From Lota lota (lineage: Eukaryota; Chordata; Actinopteri; Gadiformes; Lotidae): a stretch of DNA of 64,000 bases. Both the position numbers and the translations under genes were made by a program. Below the pieces are notes generated by a model, which saw only the letters and a list, made by a program, of their open reading frames with translations, had not been told where the DNA came from and did no database searches. Below, one piece after another: positions 14,152-38,076 of the stretch (position 1 is the stretch's first letter; the number at the start of each line of letters is the position of its first letter). The DNA is taken from positions 940,001-1,004,000 of the forward strand of contig JACYXH010000113.1 of the NCBI GenBank assembly GCA_026745465.1, written 5' to 3'.

Positions 14152-14292
14152 TCGGAGATGGTCTGTCTCAGACTTAACAAATTCAATCATGCCCTCCCTT
14201 CCAGCCCGGGTCATTTTAATACTGCCGGATTACCCCAAACACAGAGAGCACAGAGCCTCCCTCAAGCCTTTTAACAGAGAGAAAAATACCAG

Positions 14293-15244
<952 letters not shown>

Positions 15245-15267
15245 GGGGGGGGGGGGGGGGGGGGGGG
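15245..15267 (+). repeat. Poly(G)23
   Basis: Uninterrupted G run. Confidence 0.95.
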
Positions 15268-20043
<4,776 letters not shown>

Positions 20044-20156
20044 TCAGAATCAGAATCAGAAAAGCTTTATTGCCAAGTACGTTTTTTAAACATACAAGGA
20101 ATTTGTCTTGGTGATGTAGGTGCACGTCACGTTCTCTATTGCAGGTGAAACAGAAC
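20044..20156 (+). mobile_element. Teleost retroelement fragment (CAGAATCAGAA type)
   Basis: TCAGAATCAGAATCAGAAAA, then CTTTATTGCCAAGTA and ACATACAAGGAATTTG in order, a signature I recognise from widespread fish dispersed repeats (3' end of a non-LTR element or a SINE). It is truncated, with no reading frame and no clear target duplication. Confidence 0.65.
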
Positions 20157-21474
<1,318 letters not shown>

Positions 21475-21679
21475 AGAACTGTATATCACTGCTACTACTT
21501 CCTCTATGGTGTTGGAGCATGGAGAACTTTTGATGCAGCGTGAAGGTCACCCTACAAACCTATAGACTTCTATTGATCCACACCGTTGTCGTTCGTCTAC
21601 TTCTTTGTATGCGTGCGGATTCACCCAGAGGCCACATGTAAGAGATTGGTTCAGTGTTTGATTCAAAGCACCAGATACT

Positions 21680-22085
21680 ACGGCTGGGAGAAAAATATCG
21701 ATTTACGTCAGCATCTGTATTCTTTGCTCCCGCAATACTTTAAACCAGGTCGACTCAAGCAACTTAGTAGACGTAAGCCAGTAATGTACAACGTATTGGT
21801 GGTGCTGTTGTACGGTGTGCGCTGCAGTACACTCGTCTGTAGTTGATTTGCCGCCGCTGTCTTCTGTTCTGTTATGCCACTTTACGCCAAGAAACAATGG
21901 CGGACATCAACCGAAAGAACATCGTGAGATTGCATCGCAATCTTTACAGAATTCACGACACCTCCAGAAATCGCAATATCTACAGAATCGCAATCTTTAC
22001 AGAATCGCAACCTTTACAGAATCGCAATACGTATTGCAACAGCATTCGCGAATCGTTGTAATATCGTAATCGTGAGGGCCCTGCC
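21680..22085. mobile_element. Degenerate non-autonomous DNA transposon (candidate)
   Basis: It begins GGCTGGGAGAAAAATATCGAT and ends in ATATCGTAATCGTGAGGGCC. This ATCGCAAT/ATCGTAAT style is typical of hAT-like teleost elements. It contains about five copies of AATCGCAATCTTTACAG (21935-22035). Terminal inverted repeats are too decayed to define, and no transposase is seen. Confidence 0.4.
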
Positions 22086-22115
22086 GGGTATAGCCATTGA
22101 TAGTTAACATGGAGG

Positions 22116-24044
<1,929 letters not shown>

Positions 24045-24595
24045 AGGTGCGGACCAAGGTCACTCACCTTGAGAGGTGCGGACCAAGGTCACTCACCTTG
24101 AGAGGTGCGGACCAAGGTCACTCACCTTGAGAGGTGCGGACCAAGGTCACTCACCTTGAGAGGTGAGGACCAAGGTCACCTTGAGAGGTGCGGACCAAGG
24201 TCACTCACCTTGAGAGGTGCGGACCAAGGTCACTCACCTTGAGAGGTGCGGACCAAGGTCACTCACCTTGAGAGGTGCGGACCAAGGTCACTCACCTTGA
24301 GAGGTGCGGACCAAGGTCACTCACCTTGAGAGGTGCGGACCAAGGTCACTCACCTTGAGAGGTGAGGACCAAGGTCACTCACCTTGAGAGGTGAGGACCA
24401 AGGTCACCTTGAGAGGTGCGGACCAAGGTCACTCACCTTGAGAGGTGCGGACCAAGGTCACTCACCTTGAGAAGTGCGGACCAAGGTCACTCACCTTGAG
24501 AGGTGCGGACCAAGGTCACTCACCTTGAGAGGTGCGGACCAAGGTCACTCACCTTGAGAGGTGCGGACCAAGGTCACTCACCTTGAGAGGTGCGG
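24045..24595 (+). repeat. 29-bp minisatellite carrying NR5A/SF-1-type sites
   Basis: 19 head-to-tail units of AGGTGCGGACCAAGG + TCACTCACCTTGAG. Units 5 and 13 are shortened to about 25 bp and, with their AGGTGAGG variant, suggest higher-order spread. Every unit contains CCAAGGTCA, which fits the monomeric nuclear-receptor consensus YCAAGGYCA. CAAGGT and ACCTTG in each full unit form a 6-bp stem with a 5-nt loop. Confidence 0.95.
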
Positions 24596-28274
<3,679 letters not shown>

Positions 28275-29234
28275 GAGGCAGGATGGAGGAGGGGGTGGAG
28301 GTGATGGTGGAGTGGGAGGAGGTGATGGGGGAGGGGGAGGAGGTGATGGTGGGGAGGAGGAGGGGGTGGAGGTGATGGTGGAGTGGGAGGAGGTGATGGG
28401 GGGAGGGGGAGGAGGAGGTGATGGTGGGGAGGAGGAGGGGGTGGAGGTGATGGTGGAGTGGGAGGAGGTGATGGGGAGGGGGAGGAGGAGGTGATGGTGG
28501 GGAGGGGGGTGGTGATGATAGGGAGGAGGAGGGGGTGGAGGTGATGGTGGAGTGAGAGGGGGTGGAGGTGATGGTGGAGTGGGAGGGGGTGGATGTGATA
28601 GTGGGGAGGAGGAGGGGGGTGGAGGTGATGGTGGAGTGGGAGGGGAGGGGATGGAGGTGATAGTGGGGAGGAGGAGGGGGGTGGAGGTGATGGTGGAGTG
28701 GGAGGGGAGGGGATGGAGGTGATAGTGGGGAGGAGGAGGGGGTGGAGGTGATGGTGGAGTGGGAGGGGATGGAGGTGATAGTGGGGAGGAGGAGGGGGTG
28801 GAGGTGATGGTGGAGTGGGAGGGGAGGGGATGGAGGTGATAGTGGGGAGGAGGAGGGGGTGGAGGTGATGGTGGGGTGAGAGGAGGTGATGGGGGAGGGG
28901 GAGGAGGAGGTGATGGTGGGGAGGAGGAGGGGATGGAGGTGATGGTGGAGTGGGAGGGGGTGGAGGTGATGGTGGAGTGGGAGGGGAGGGGATGGAGGTG
29001 ATAGTGGGGAGGAGGAGGGGGTGGAGGTGATGGTGGAGTGGGAGGGGAGGGGATGGAGGTGATAGTGGGGAGGAGGAGGGGGTGGAGGTGATGGTGGAGT
29101 GGGAGGGGAGGGGATGGAGGTGATAGTGGGGAGGAGGAGGGGGTGGAGGTGATGGTGGAGTGGGAGGGGAGGGGATGGAGGTGATAGTGGGGAGGAGGAG
29201 GGGGTGGAGGTGATGGTGGAGTGGGAGGAGGAGG
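28275..29234 (+). repeat. G-rich minisatellite GGTGGAGGTGATGGTGGAG
   Basis: About 960 bp of GGTGATGGTGG/GGAGGAGG units arranged in 50-60-bp higher-order blocks ending GATAGTGGGGAGGAGGAG. Unit lengths are often multiples of three, so long Pro/Ser/His frames stay open on the minus strand by chance. The + strand is rich in closely spaced GGG runs. Confidence 0.95.
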
Positions 29235-29549
29235 TCAAATGGAATCTTTGACCCGGTGAAGAGTAAACATGCACACGTGCACCCCCCAAGCCATTGTGGT
29301 CTAAAAGCCAAGTGCATGATGGGAAAAGGAGGGGAAACAAAACGCAGGCACTGGTTTGTGTTTGCGCTGGTGGGGGCCCAGGTTTATGGCCCCCTGGCCA
29401 GGCCAGGTTTATGTATTTCAATTTGTGCTGCTGTCCTCGGGCCAGGATTTACTTTGGAGGATTGAATATGATTTATGTTATATAACCACATGTATGTGGT
29501 TTGTGTGATCAAATGTAGTCACATGGTATAAAGTTGGTTTCACCTAATA

Positions 29550-29615
<66 letters not shown>

Positions 29616-30991
29616 AAAGGGCAGGGAACCCTTTTAAACATATAAAAAAGACTATCCATCAGCCCCGGTGTATTTGTAAGCTTATAGTTGGTTCCAGGCG
29701 TGGGATGTTCAGGTGTGTTTCTGCCTCATGACCTCTGGGTAGTGGTGGCCTAATTGCAGAACTGAGGCGCAGAAGGACACTACGATGGAGTAGCGTTATT
29801 GCTGCCGCTCCTTTCGATAAGCCAATAGTGTGCCACACGGACGTGCGTACTGCTTATCATATCTGGTCAGAATGTTATTACGATGTCACTATTATGGTTC
29901 AAATCCGGTGCATCAAAAACTGGCCCACGGTCAGTGAGTGCTAGTGGTGAACGTTGGGACCGCTGTCCCCCGTCTCACGGTGAAGGGACTTGAATCGGTT
30001 CGTTGTGTTGCTGAGTTCCTCCAGCAAAATATGCCCGATACGACCCACACAGCAACACTTTAAATGCACATACAAACACACAAACAAACACAGCCAACAT
30101 ATTATCAGAGAGCATATTTTCCACTACATTTAGGTGTTAAGAATCCATTTAGTTACATTTTTAGTCCATTAAAATGTCTTATCAAAACGAATGATCTAAG
30201 AGTCATCACATACCTCCGATTACTCGCTGTGGCGGATTTCCTAGAAATCAAATACCTTTATTTAACCCCACCAAGAGAACAAAGGTCAAAGTGTCCAGGG
30301 GCTGCACCACATGTGTTTTGCGGTCCAAACATTTGTCCTTTTCTTGTCCCAGCTCCCAGTCCTGTTCCCATTTTGAGCCGGCTTGTGTCCCCGCTCGTTC
30401 CCTCCTCAGGGTTGGATTGTATCGCAGGCGTTCCCGACGGCTACACAGACAAAGGTGCACACCTCACCGCGCGATTGTTGCCGTGCCTCACCTAACACCA
30501 TTGTCGCGATCGCCACTTGTGCTAAGTGGAGACACGCCAACGCCCTGGTCGGGCGTTTTGCTTTCGCAAGTCAATTCGTTAGCAGTAGCGGTTAGCAGTC
30601 AATGCTTTCGGGGATTTGTTTGAGCAACCTGGTCAGGTAGCACGTTGTGTTAGCGCGTGAGTTCACGCCTGCGTACCGCCGGTGGGTCACTGCGTTTTGC
30701 CATTTAATTGCACGATTCTTTTGTCCGTAGTCAGTACAAGCGTGTTCACAAACTGCTGAGCGTGATGCTGCGTGCAGAGGATCCCTTTCCAGCTCGGCCA
30801 TGAAGCCCCAGGCTCAGCGGGGGGTTTGAACGGAAACGCCATTGCGTTGCACAATCTGAGGCTTGTACATTATTATGGTGTAAGGAGAGATGTGTTTATT
30901 GTCAGCCCTGACCGGTCATCTGACCTGACGTCGCTCGCAAAGACCGAAATCGTTGTTAGCACGCATGCACGCAATGGGACATTGATCACCA
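29235..30991. other. Intergenic, with (GT)31 at 29552-29613
   Basis: The GT array is followed by a small inverted repeat (GTTTAAAGGG...CCCTTTTAAAC, 29611-29638). The remainder is unique. A 143-codon frame at 30064-30495 has no recognisable domain. Confidence 0.6.
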
Positions 30992-31093
30992 AGCGGCCAT
31001 CTTGGTTCTAGGCACTAGCGGCCATCTTGGTTCTAGGCACTAGCGGCCATCTTGGCTCTAGGCACTAGCGGCCATCTTGGTTCTAGGCACTAG
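30992..31093 (-). repeat. Four 25-bp repeats carrying a YY1-like word
   Basis: GCGGCCATCTTGG recurs at 30993, 31018, 31043 and 31068 with exact 25-bp spacing, followed each time by TTCTAGGCACTA (one TTC to CTC change). On the minus strand the word reads CCAAGATGGCCGC, one base off the classical YY1 site AAGATGGCGGC. Confidence 0.92.
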
Positions 31094-31605
31094 CTGCTAG
31101 CCCTGCTCGCTAGAAGAAGGCAGACATTCCACTCAACCCTCTCTTTCTGTCTCTGTCGCTCTCTGCCGCCACTACCACTACTCTACCCCCCCCCCCTGCC
31201 CCCCCATCTAACGTTAACAAATGAGCTGCCAGGACGGCCCGTCTAGGCAGCAGGGGGTCGTGGGTCTCTGGGATGGCGGCCGACCGCCTGACACGGAGTC
31301 ATGAATCATAATCAATCGACCTCCCCCCTCCTCCTCCGCTCCCCTCGCTACCCCCCCTCCCTCCCTTCGATCAATCAATCAATCACTCGCCCTCAGCCTC
31401 ACTTTACCAAGTCTCTGCACAATGGACAGCTCCATCCCAGCTCCGCACCCCTCCTCCTCCACCCCCCCCCCCCTCGCTGGTTATAAATGAAGGGGTGGGG
31501 GTACGGGTTAGAGACGGTCACCGGCGGCGACGCGTTGAATCAGTTCCGATGTCGAACGCCACGGGAGATTAGAACCGAAAGAAAGAGATGGAGAGAGAGA
31601 GAGAG
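31094..31605. other. Intergenic, pyrimidine-rich
   Basis: CT-rich at 31135-31210, ATCA repeats at 31370-31388 and C-rich blocks. CTAGCTGCTAGCCCTG at 31089-31105 also starts the element at 38077. No gene is seen. Confidence 0.5.
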
Positions 31606-33440
31606 ACAACCCCACCCGGTCCCTCTCCTCCTCCTCCTCCTCCATCACAACCCCACCCAGTCCCTCTCCTCCTCCTCCTCCTCCTCCATCACAACCCCAC
31701 CCGGTCCCTCTCCTCCTCCTCCTCCTCCATCACAACCCCACCCAGTCCCTCTCCTCCTCCTCCTCCATCACAACCCCACCCGGTCCCTCTCCTCCTCCTC
31801 CATCACAACCCCACCCGGTCCCTCTCCTCCTCCTCCTCCATCACAACCCCACCCAGTCCCTCTCCTCCTCCTCCATCACAACCCCACCCAGTCCCTCTCC
31901 TCCTCCTCCATCACAACCCCACCCGGTCCCTCTCCTCCTCCTCCTCCATCACAACCCCACCCAGTCCCTCTCCTCCTCCTCCATCACAACCCCACCCGGT
32001 CCCTCTCCTCCTCCTCCTCCTCCATCACAACCCCACCCAGTCCCTCTCCTCCTCCTCCTCCTCCATCACAACCCCACCCAGTCCCTCTCCTCCTCCTCCT
32101 CCATCACAACCCCACCCGGTCCCTCTCCTCCTCCTCCTCCTCCATCACAACCCCACCCGGTCCCTCCTCCTCCTCCTCCATCACAACCCCACCCGGTCCC
32201 TCTCCTCCTCCTCCTCCTCCATCACAACCCCACCCGGTCCCTCCTCCTCCTCCTCCATCACAACCCCACCCAGTCCCTCTCCATCTCATCCTCCTCCACC
32301 ACAACACCACCCAGTCCCTCTCCTCCTCCTCCATCACAACCCCACCCGGTCCCTCTCCTCCTCCTCCTCCTCCATCACAACCCCACCCGGTCCCTCTCCT
32401 CCTCCTCCTCCTCCATCACAACCCCACCCGGTCCCTCTCCTCCTCCTCCATCACAACCCCACCCAGTCCCTCTCCATCTCATCCTCCTCCACCACAACCC
32501 CACCCGGTCCCTCTCCTCCTCCTCCTCCATCACAACCCCACCCAGTCCCTCTCCTCCTCCTCCATCACAACCCCACCCGGTCCCTCTCCTCCTCCTCCTC
32601 CATCACAACCCCACCCGGTCCCTCTCCTCCTCCTCCTCCTCCATCACAACCCCACCCAGTCCCTCTCCTCCTCCTCCTCCATCACAACCCCACCCGGTCC
32701 CTCTCCTCCTCCTCCATCACAACCCCACCCGGTTCCTCTCCTCCTCCTCCTCCTCCATCACAACCCCACCCGGTCCCTCTCCTCCTCCTCCATCACAACC
32801 CCACCCGGTCCCTCTCCTCCTCCTCCTCCTCCATCACAACCCCACCCAGTCCCCTCTCCTCCTCCTCCTCCTCCATCACAACCCCACCCAGTCCCCTCTC
32901 CTCCTCCTCCTCCATCACAACCCCACCCGGTCCCTCTCCTCCTCCTCCTCCTCCATCACAACCCCACCCGGTCCCTCCTCCTCCTCCTCCATCACAACCC
33001 CACCCGGTCCCTCTCCTCCTCCTCCTCCTCCATCACAACCCCACCCGGTCCCTCCTCCTCCTCCTCCATCACAACCCCACCCAGTCCCTCTCCATCTCAT
33101 CCTCCTCCACCACAACACCACCCAGTCCCTCTCCTCCTCCTCCATCACAACCCCACCCGGTCCCTCTCCTCCTCCTCCTCCTCCATCACAACCCCACCCG
33201 GTCCCTCTCCTCCTCCTCCTCCTCCATCACAACCCCACCCGGTCCCTCCTCCTCCTCCTCCTCCATCACAACCCCACCCAGTCCCTCTCCTCCTCCTCCT
33301 CCTCCTCCATCACAACCCCACCCGGTCCCTCTCCTCCTCCTCCATCACAACCCCACCCAGTCCCTCTCCATCTCCTCCTCCTCCACCACAACCCCACCCA
33401 GTCCCTCTCCATCTCCTCCTCCTCCACCACAACACCACCA
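31606..33440 (+). repeat. Large minisatellite CCATCACAACCCCACCCGG + (CTC)n
   Basis: About 45 units of 33-48 bp. Each has a constant part (CATCACAACCCCACCC[G/A]GTCCCT) and a (CTC)n tail of variable copy number. Because the variable part is a trinucleotide, almost all units are 3n long and two frames stay open for about 2 kb. The blocks 32104-32337 and 32915-33148 are identical, an 811-bp higher-order period. Confidence 0.96.
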
Positions 33441-33594
33441 GGAAACATGGCGCCAAGTCAGCCCAATTCCTCTGCACCTGTCATCCTACCGGGAGAATTC
33501 ACCAGGCTATTATCTGATGGTTCTTTTTTTTAGCTGGGCTTTTGCCGTTGCGAGTTTTAAGTGTGTGTGTGGACATTAGGGAGTACATAATCGT
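33441..33594. other. Short unique spacer
   Basis: No feature is seen between the minisatellite and poly(G). Confidence 0.6.
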
Positions 33595-33653
<59 letters not shown>

Positions 33654-33664
33654 GGGGGGGGGGG
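33595..33664 (+). repeat. Poly(G)58 plus G11
   Basis: 58 consecutive G (33595-33652), one T, then 11 G. It is followed by ATATGCAAATAAC (octamer word at 33667). Confidence 0.95.
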
Positions 33665-33770
33665 ATATGCAAATAACTTCCCAGAGAGCTGAATGGAATG
33701 TTCCCTTTTTTTTTTTTTTTGCAATTATTATTTCTTTTGGAGGGTGTTTGGGTGTTATTACACACTCTTT

Positions 33771-33967
33771 TGTGTGTTTGTGTGTGTGTGTGTGTGTGTG
33801 CCGGGGGGGGGGCTGGTGTCATACTCGTCTGTAGTTCCTGCTCCCAATAACACTTCCCTCTCTGTTCAATCAACAGTAGTATTTCCTCGTGCCCCACCTC
33901 CACCACCCCCACCCAGCTGAGTAGTAGTATGCAGTAATAAAACATAAATACTGAAATCTCCACAGCC

Positions 33968-33998
<31 letters not shown>

Positions 33999-34019
33999 CA
34001 CGCACACGCACGCACACGC

Positions 34020-34091
<72 letters not shown>

Positions 34092-34220
34092 GATGACAGC
34101 CCACCCCCCCATCCACCTGACTGGATATTCATGAGAACCAATTACATTCGCTGGGGCTGTCAAAATGCCAGACAACAGGTGGCTAATATGATCTACTCCT
34201 CTGCAAATACACCGTGTGTA

Positions 34221-34279
<59 letters not shown>

Positions 34280-34392
34280 CCTCATCAGGTAACTATGTCA
34301 GAGATGGCTGTTTCTGTTTCTCAGTATCCCTTTCCTATCTCTCTCTCTTTACACACACACACGCACGCACACACACACACACACACACACAC
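33771..34392 (+). repeat. Cluster of GT and CA microsatellites
   Basis: GT at 33771-33800, C-run and CA at 33976-34089, GT at 34226-34278 and CA at 34351-34392. The intervening pieces are unique. GT and CA arrays alternate in orientation and could pair with one another. Confidence 0.95.
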
Positions 34393-35321
34393 CTATATAT
34401 AATTTAATGCAAATCCCGCCGCTGTCTGTTGGCTGACAGCGAGGCCCGGCGCTCGAGGGCGAGACGTGGCGGATGATTAGCGTGGCCGTGTTGTTTCTCT
34501 TCCTGTGCTGCGTCCGCCGCGGGCTAACAGACGTATTCATTAGCCTCCGCGGTAGCGATCGCTCATTCACAGACAAGCCAGCGCGCCAACACTGAGAAAC
34601 GAGGACAGCTCTTCGTTATTCACCGTTTGTCCACGGTGTTACGATGCGGGATGATCTCCACATCAAATTTACAAACAGAAAGAGTTATGTCGTGGTTTGA
34701 TGTATAAAAGAAAAAATCTGTCCTCGTTTTTTTTGTGTTGTTGTTGTTGTTGTTGTTGCCGCCGGTTATCGTTCAGATTGGGAGTTGATCGTTCTCTGAG
34801 TGTGCGACGGCGCAATGCGGGGCATCAGGACTCAGACCTCTTGTCACGCAGAAGCCAAACACACACGCCGTTGTCCCGTTGGCTTCCAGCCCAGATGGCA
34901 TGACGTGTGTATGTTCAACCTCGCTGTGTTGGACCCCATAGGTGACAAGCGACAGCCTAGAAGCAGCTCTGACTCCACACGCAGACGTAGTGTCGGGACA
35001 GGTCAGTGTAATGTTGTCACAGTGTCGCGCTGCCTTTCTGTATTTCCTCTTTTTTCTTGCCCCCTCTCTCTTTGTTGTGTAACTGCGCACACAGCTAAGG
35101 GTAGCGCTGAAAGCATAGACGGCGAGAGCCCTGCCTCACATCCCTGGTGCAACACAAGTGGAAACTAGCGTCCTATTTGTGTAACGGTGCAAAGCACACA
35201 GCACCGGTGTATTGTGTGTTTTTTTAAGTAAATACAAAGCACTGTCAGATGTTGTATTGCTGTGCCACGGAAAGGACCAGTTGAAATGCCACTGGGAGAT
35301 CGTGGGTTGGAACGTGAGACT
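34393..35321. other. Intergenic; candidate non-coding element 34395-34580
   Basis: TTTAATGCAAATCCCGCC contains an octamer (34407-34414). GATGATTAGCGTGGCC and GTATTCATTAGCC follow. (TTG)n lies at 34736-34757. Open frames at 34773-35168 on both strands are CpG-rich but unrecognised. Confidence 0.35.
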
Positions 35322-35753
35322 TGTAGTCGTTTTGACTCTCTCTCCATTCAGGGAACCATGCAGGTTTGTTCCTGACAAACCTGCATGGTTCTTTATGGTT
35401 CTATGTGGTTGTAGTCGTTTTGACTCTCTCTCCATTCAGGGAACCATGCAGGTTTGTTCCTGACAAACCTGCGTGGTTCTTTGTGGTTCTATGTGGTTGT
35501 AGTCGTTTTGACTCTCTCCATTCAGGGAACCATGCAAGTTTGTTCCTGACAAACCTGCGTGGTTCTTTATGGTTCTATGTGGTTGTAGTCGTTTTGACTC
35601 TCTCCATTCAGGGAACCATGCAGGTTTGTTCCTGACAAACCTGCGTGGTTCTTTATGGTTCTATGTGGTTGTAGTCGTTTTGACTCTCTCTCCATTCAGG
35701 GAACCATGCAAGTTTGTTCCTGACAAACCTGCGTGGTTCTTTATGGTTCTGCG
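35322..35753 (+). repeat. Five ~87-bp repeats, each with a long hairpin
   Basis: Units start GTAGTCGTTTTGACTCTC. In unit 1, GAACCATGCAGGTTTGT (35353-35369) pairs perfectly over 17 bp with 35375-35391 across the loop TCCTG. Later units carry GCGTGG in the right arm, and two of them CAAGTT in the left arm, so the stem decays by single changes. Confidence 0.95.
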
Positions 35754-37070
35754 TGGTTTGTCAGGCGTTTCACTTCCTGATCAGTGTGCCCTTGACTTCC
35801 ACCAGCTAAACGGGGTTTAGTTTGAGTAACTGCAGTTCAGTCTGACGCCAATGATTCGCCGAGATCTTTCATGTTTCATCCTCCGTTCCTAGTTGTTCGA
35901 TGTTCCCCGTGTGTATGCGACACGCGCCCCAATGCCGTTTGTACTTGGGGAATCCTGTCGCGTTTGACTCAAGTAAACACAGGATGGATTTGAGAGAAAG
36001 TGAAAAGTTCCTCCTCGGAGGATTACAGATGAAGATTTGCTAACTGTAAAAGCTGACTCCTGCAATCTCTCTTGGGATGCACTCCAGAAGCGAGCCTGTA
36101 GAGTCAAACAAGTGTCAGAGCATCGGTGTCAACCCCTCTGTGATCTCATCAGTAGGCAGAACACACACACGCTCACACTGTCTTAGTGGAGAATTAGAAA
36201 ATTCAGAACTCAGTCATTCATGTTTTTACCTGTGGAGGATTTTAGTTTTGCATGATTTAACTGCTGCGGTTCGGACTTTAGTACGTCTGCATAATTACTC
36301 TTGTGCTTGCCTGTTTTCGATTATTATAATTTATTTTAACCCTACTGTTATGCAACTCCTGGCCTGCTTTAGGGTGGATATGTATTACACTGTGTTGTTC
36401 GTTTTATTGCATTGTATGTCTTTTTTATTTTTGCACTCTAGTGAAACACTTTAGAAACACTTTGTTTAAGGCCACACTACATCAATAAAAACAACCTAGT
36501 AAGACAGCGTTGCAAGGTTTGGCCCAGAACTAGATGTCTTTACAGATTATTTTCACACGACGACACATCACACTCGTCTTGTTGACAGAAACCGTCAGAC
36601 AAATGTGGGTCGCCCTCAAAGAGGGCTGTCGCCGTGCTTGCGAAATCAACCCCATTTACTGAATCCAATTTGAATCGCATGAAGAGCCTGTAATTTCATG
36701 TAAAAAGATAGCAATCTGGCCCTGCCTCTGGAGCTCAGTGTGTGCTCATCATCTTTCCCCCCCTCCTCCCGTTGGCACGGCGACAGGAGGACAGAGAGGG
36801 ACCTGTAAACGTCTATCCATGTTGATTGACAGGCTCAGAGCGAACCGGGGTCGAGTCAGCATCATCGATAATTGGCAATCATCAAAGGGTGGGGTAGGGG
36901 GACGTAGAGGGTGGGGGAGGGGGACGCAGAGGGCATGTGAGGGGGAGAGGCGGGTTGGACGTGCGTTGGCGGCCGTGCGTGTGCACACGCCCGTAGAGCT
37001 CATGTCATTTGTCTGGCGCGATGCCTTGCTCATTTCGCTGAGGTCCCTTTTCATCATCTCTCCGCTCCGC
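35754..37070. other. Intergenic unique sequence
   Basis: AT-rich 36200-36700 with AATAAA at 36484 but no upstream gene on this strand. G-rich from 36885. A 125-codon frame at 36077-36454 is unrecognised. Confidence 0.5.
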
Positions 37071-37685
37071 TCACCTCCACCGCCTCTTCCAGCTCCATCG
37101 CCACCTCCTCCATCACCACCCCCCAATTTCTCTTTCACCTCCAGCACCTCCTCTACTACCACCTCCATCAACACACCTCCTCTTCCACCACCACCTCCTC
37201 TTCCACCTCCATCACCACCACCTCCACCACCACCATCTCCTCTTCCACTTCCATCACCATCACCACCACCACCTCCTCCTCTTCCACCTCCATCGCCTTC
37301 TCCTCTTCCACCTCCATCACCACCACCTCCACCACCACCACCTCCTCTTCCACCTCCACCACCACCACCACCTCCTCTTCCACCTCCACCACCACCTCCT
37401 CTTCCACCTCCACCACCACCACCTCCTCTTCCACCTCCACCACCACCTCCTCTTCCACCTCCACCACCACCACCTCCTCTTCCACCTCCATCACCACCAC
37501 CTCCTCCTCTTCCACCTCCATCACCTTCTTTTCCACCTCCACCACCACCACCTCCTCTTCCACCTCCACCACCACCTCCTCTTCCACCTCCACCACCACC
37601 ACCTCCTCTTCCACCTCCACCACCACCTCCTCTTCCACCTCCACCACCACCTCCTCCTCTTCCACCTCCATCACCATTACCATAC
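37071..37685 (+). repeat. CCACCT/CTTCCA minisatellite
   Basis: About 615 bp of TCTTCCACCTCCACCACCAC units, 18-30 bp, with CATCAC variants. Open Pro/Ser and acidic frames are repeat translations. Confidence 0.95.
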
Positions 37686-37956
37686 CACCACCACCACTAT
37701 CCCTCGCCATCCTCCCCTCTCCCTTGCTGCGCGTGCCTCTGCAGGTCCAGAGTGCAGGTGGCGTCTCCTCCAGCCCCCTCAGCGTAACGCGTGTGAACTC
37801 CTGCAGGACAGACAGCGCTCCTGGGACCGTTCTGAGGCCGCGATTTGAAGCGTCCGCGTCCCCCGGTCCGTCCAGGCTCACGGGTATTGCTTGTGGGACG
37901 GCATGTGCTGCGGTGTGTGTGATTTCCTTTTCCCCCCTCTCCCCCATCTCTCTGGT

Positions 37957-37957
<1 letters not shown>

Positions 37958-38010
<53 letters not shown>
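37958..38010 (+). repeat. Poly(C)53
   Basis: 53 consecutive C. 37686-37957 before it is unique and GC-rich. Confidence 0.95.
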
Positions 38011-38011
<1 letters not shown>

Positions 38012-38076
38012 TCGAGACATGGCTCTGATGACGGAGCCCTTGTTTCCCTTCACATTACCATGCAGAGCAGGCCGCG

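Noticed and set aside
24045..24595. CRISPR array
   Set aside because: Repeat units are contiguous with no unique spacers, and the sequence is vertebrate. The same applies to 43998-44493 and 48539-49158.
29890..29990. GGTTCAAATCCGG B-box-like word suggesting a tRNA or SINE
   Set aside because: No matching A box or cloverleaf could be drawn around it.
31487..33579. Two overlapping open frames of 663-676 codons (Pro/Ser/Leu/His repeats)
   Set aside because: They are translations of the CCATCACAACC/(CTC)n minisatellite. Units are multiples of three, so no stop arises. There is no non-repeat domain.
36480..36492. AATAAA at 36484 as the end of another gene
   Set aside because: No exon-like sequence upstream; AT-rich DNA gives this word by chance.
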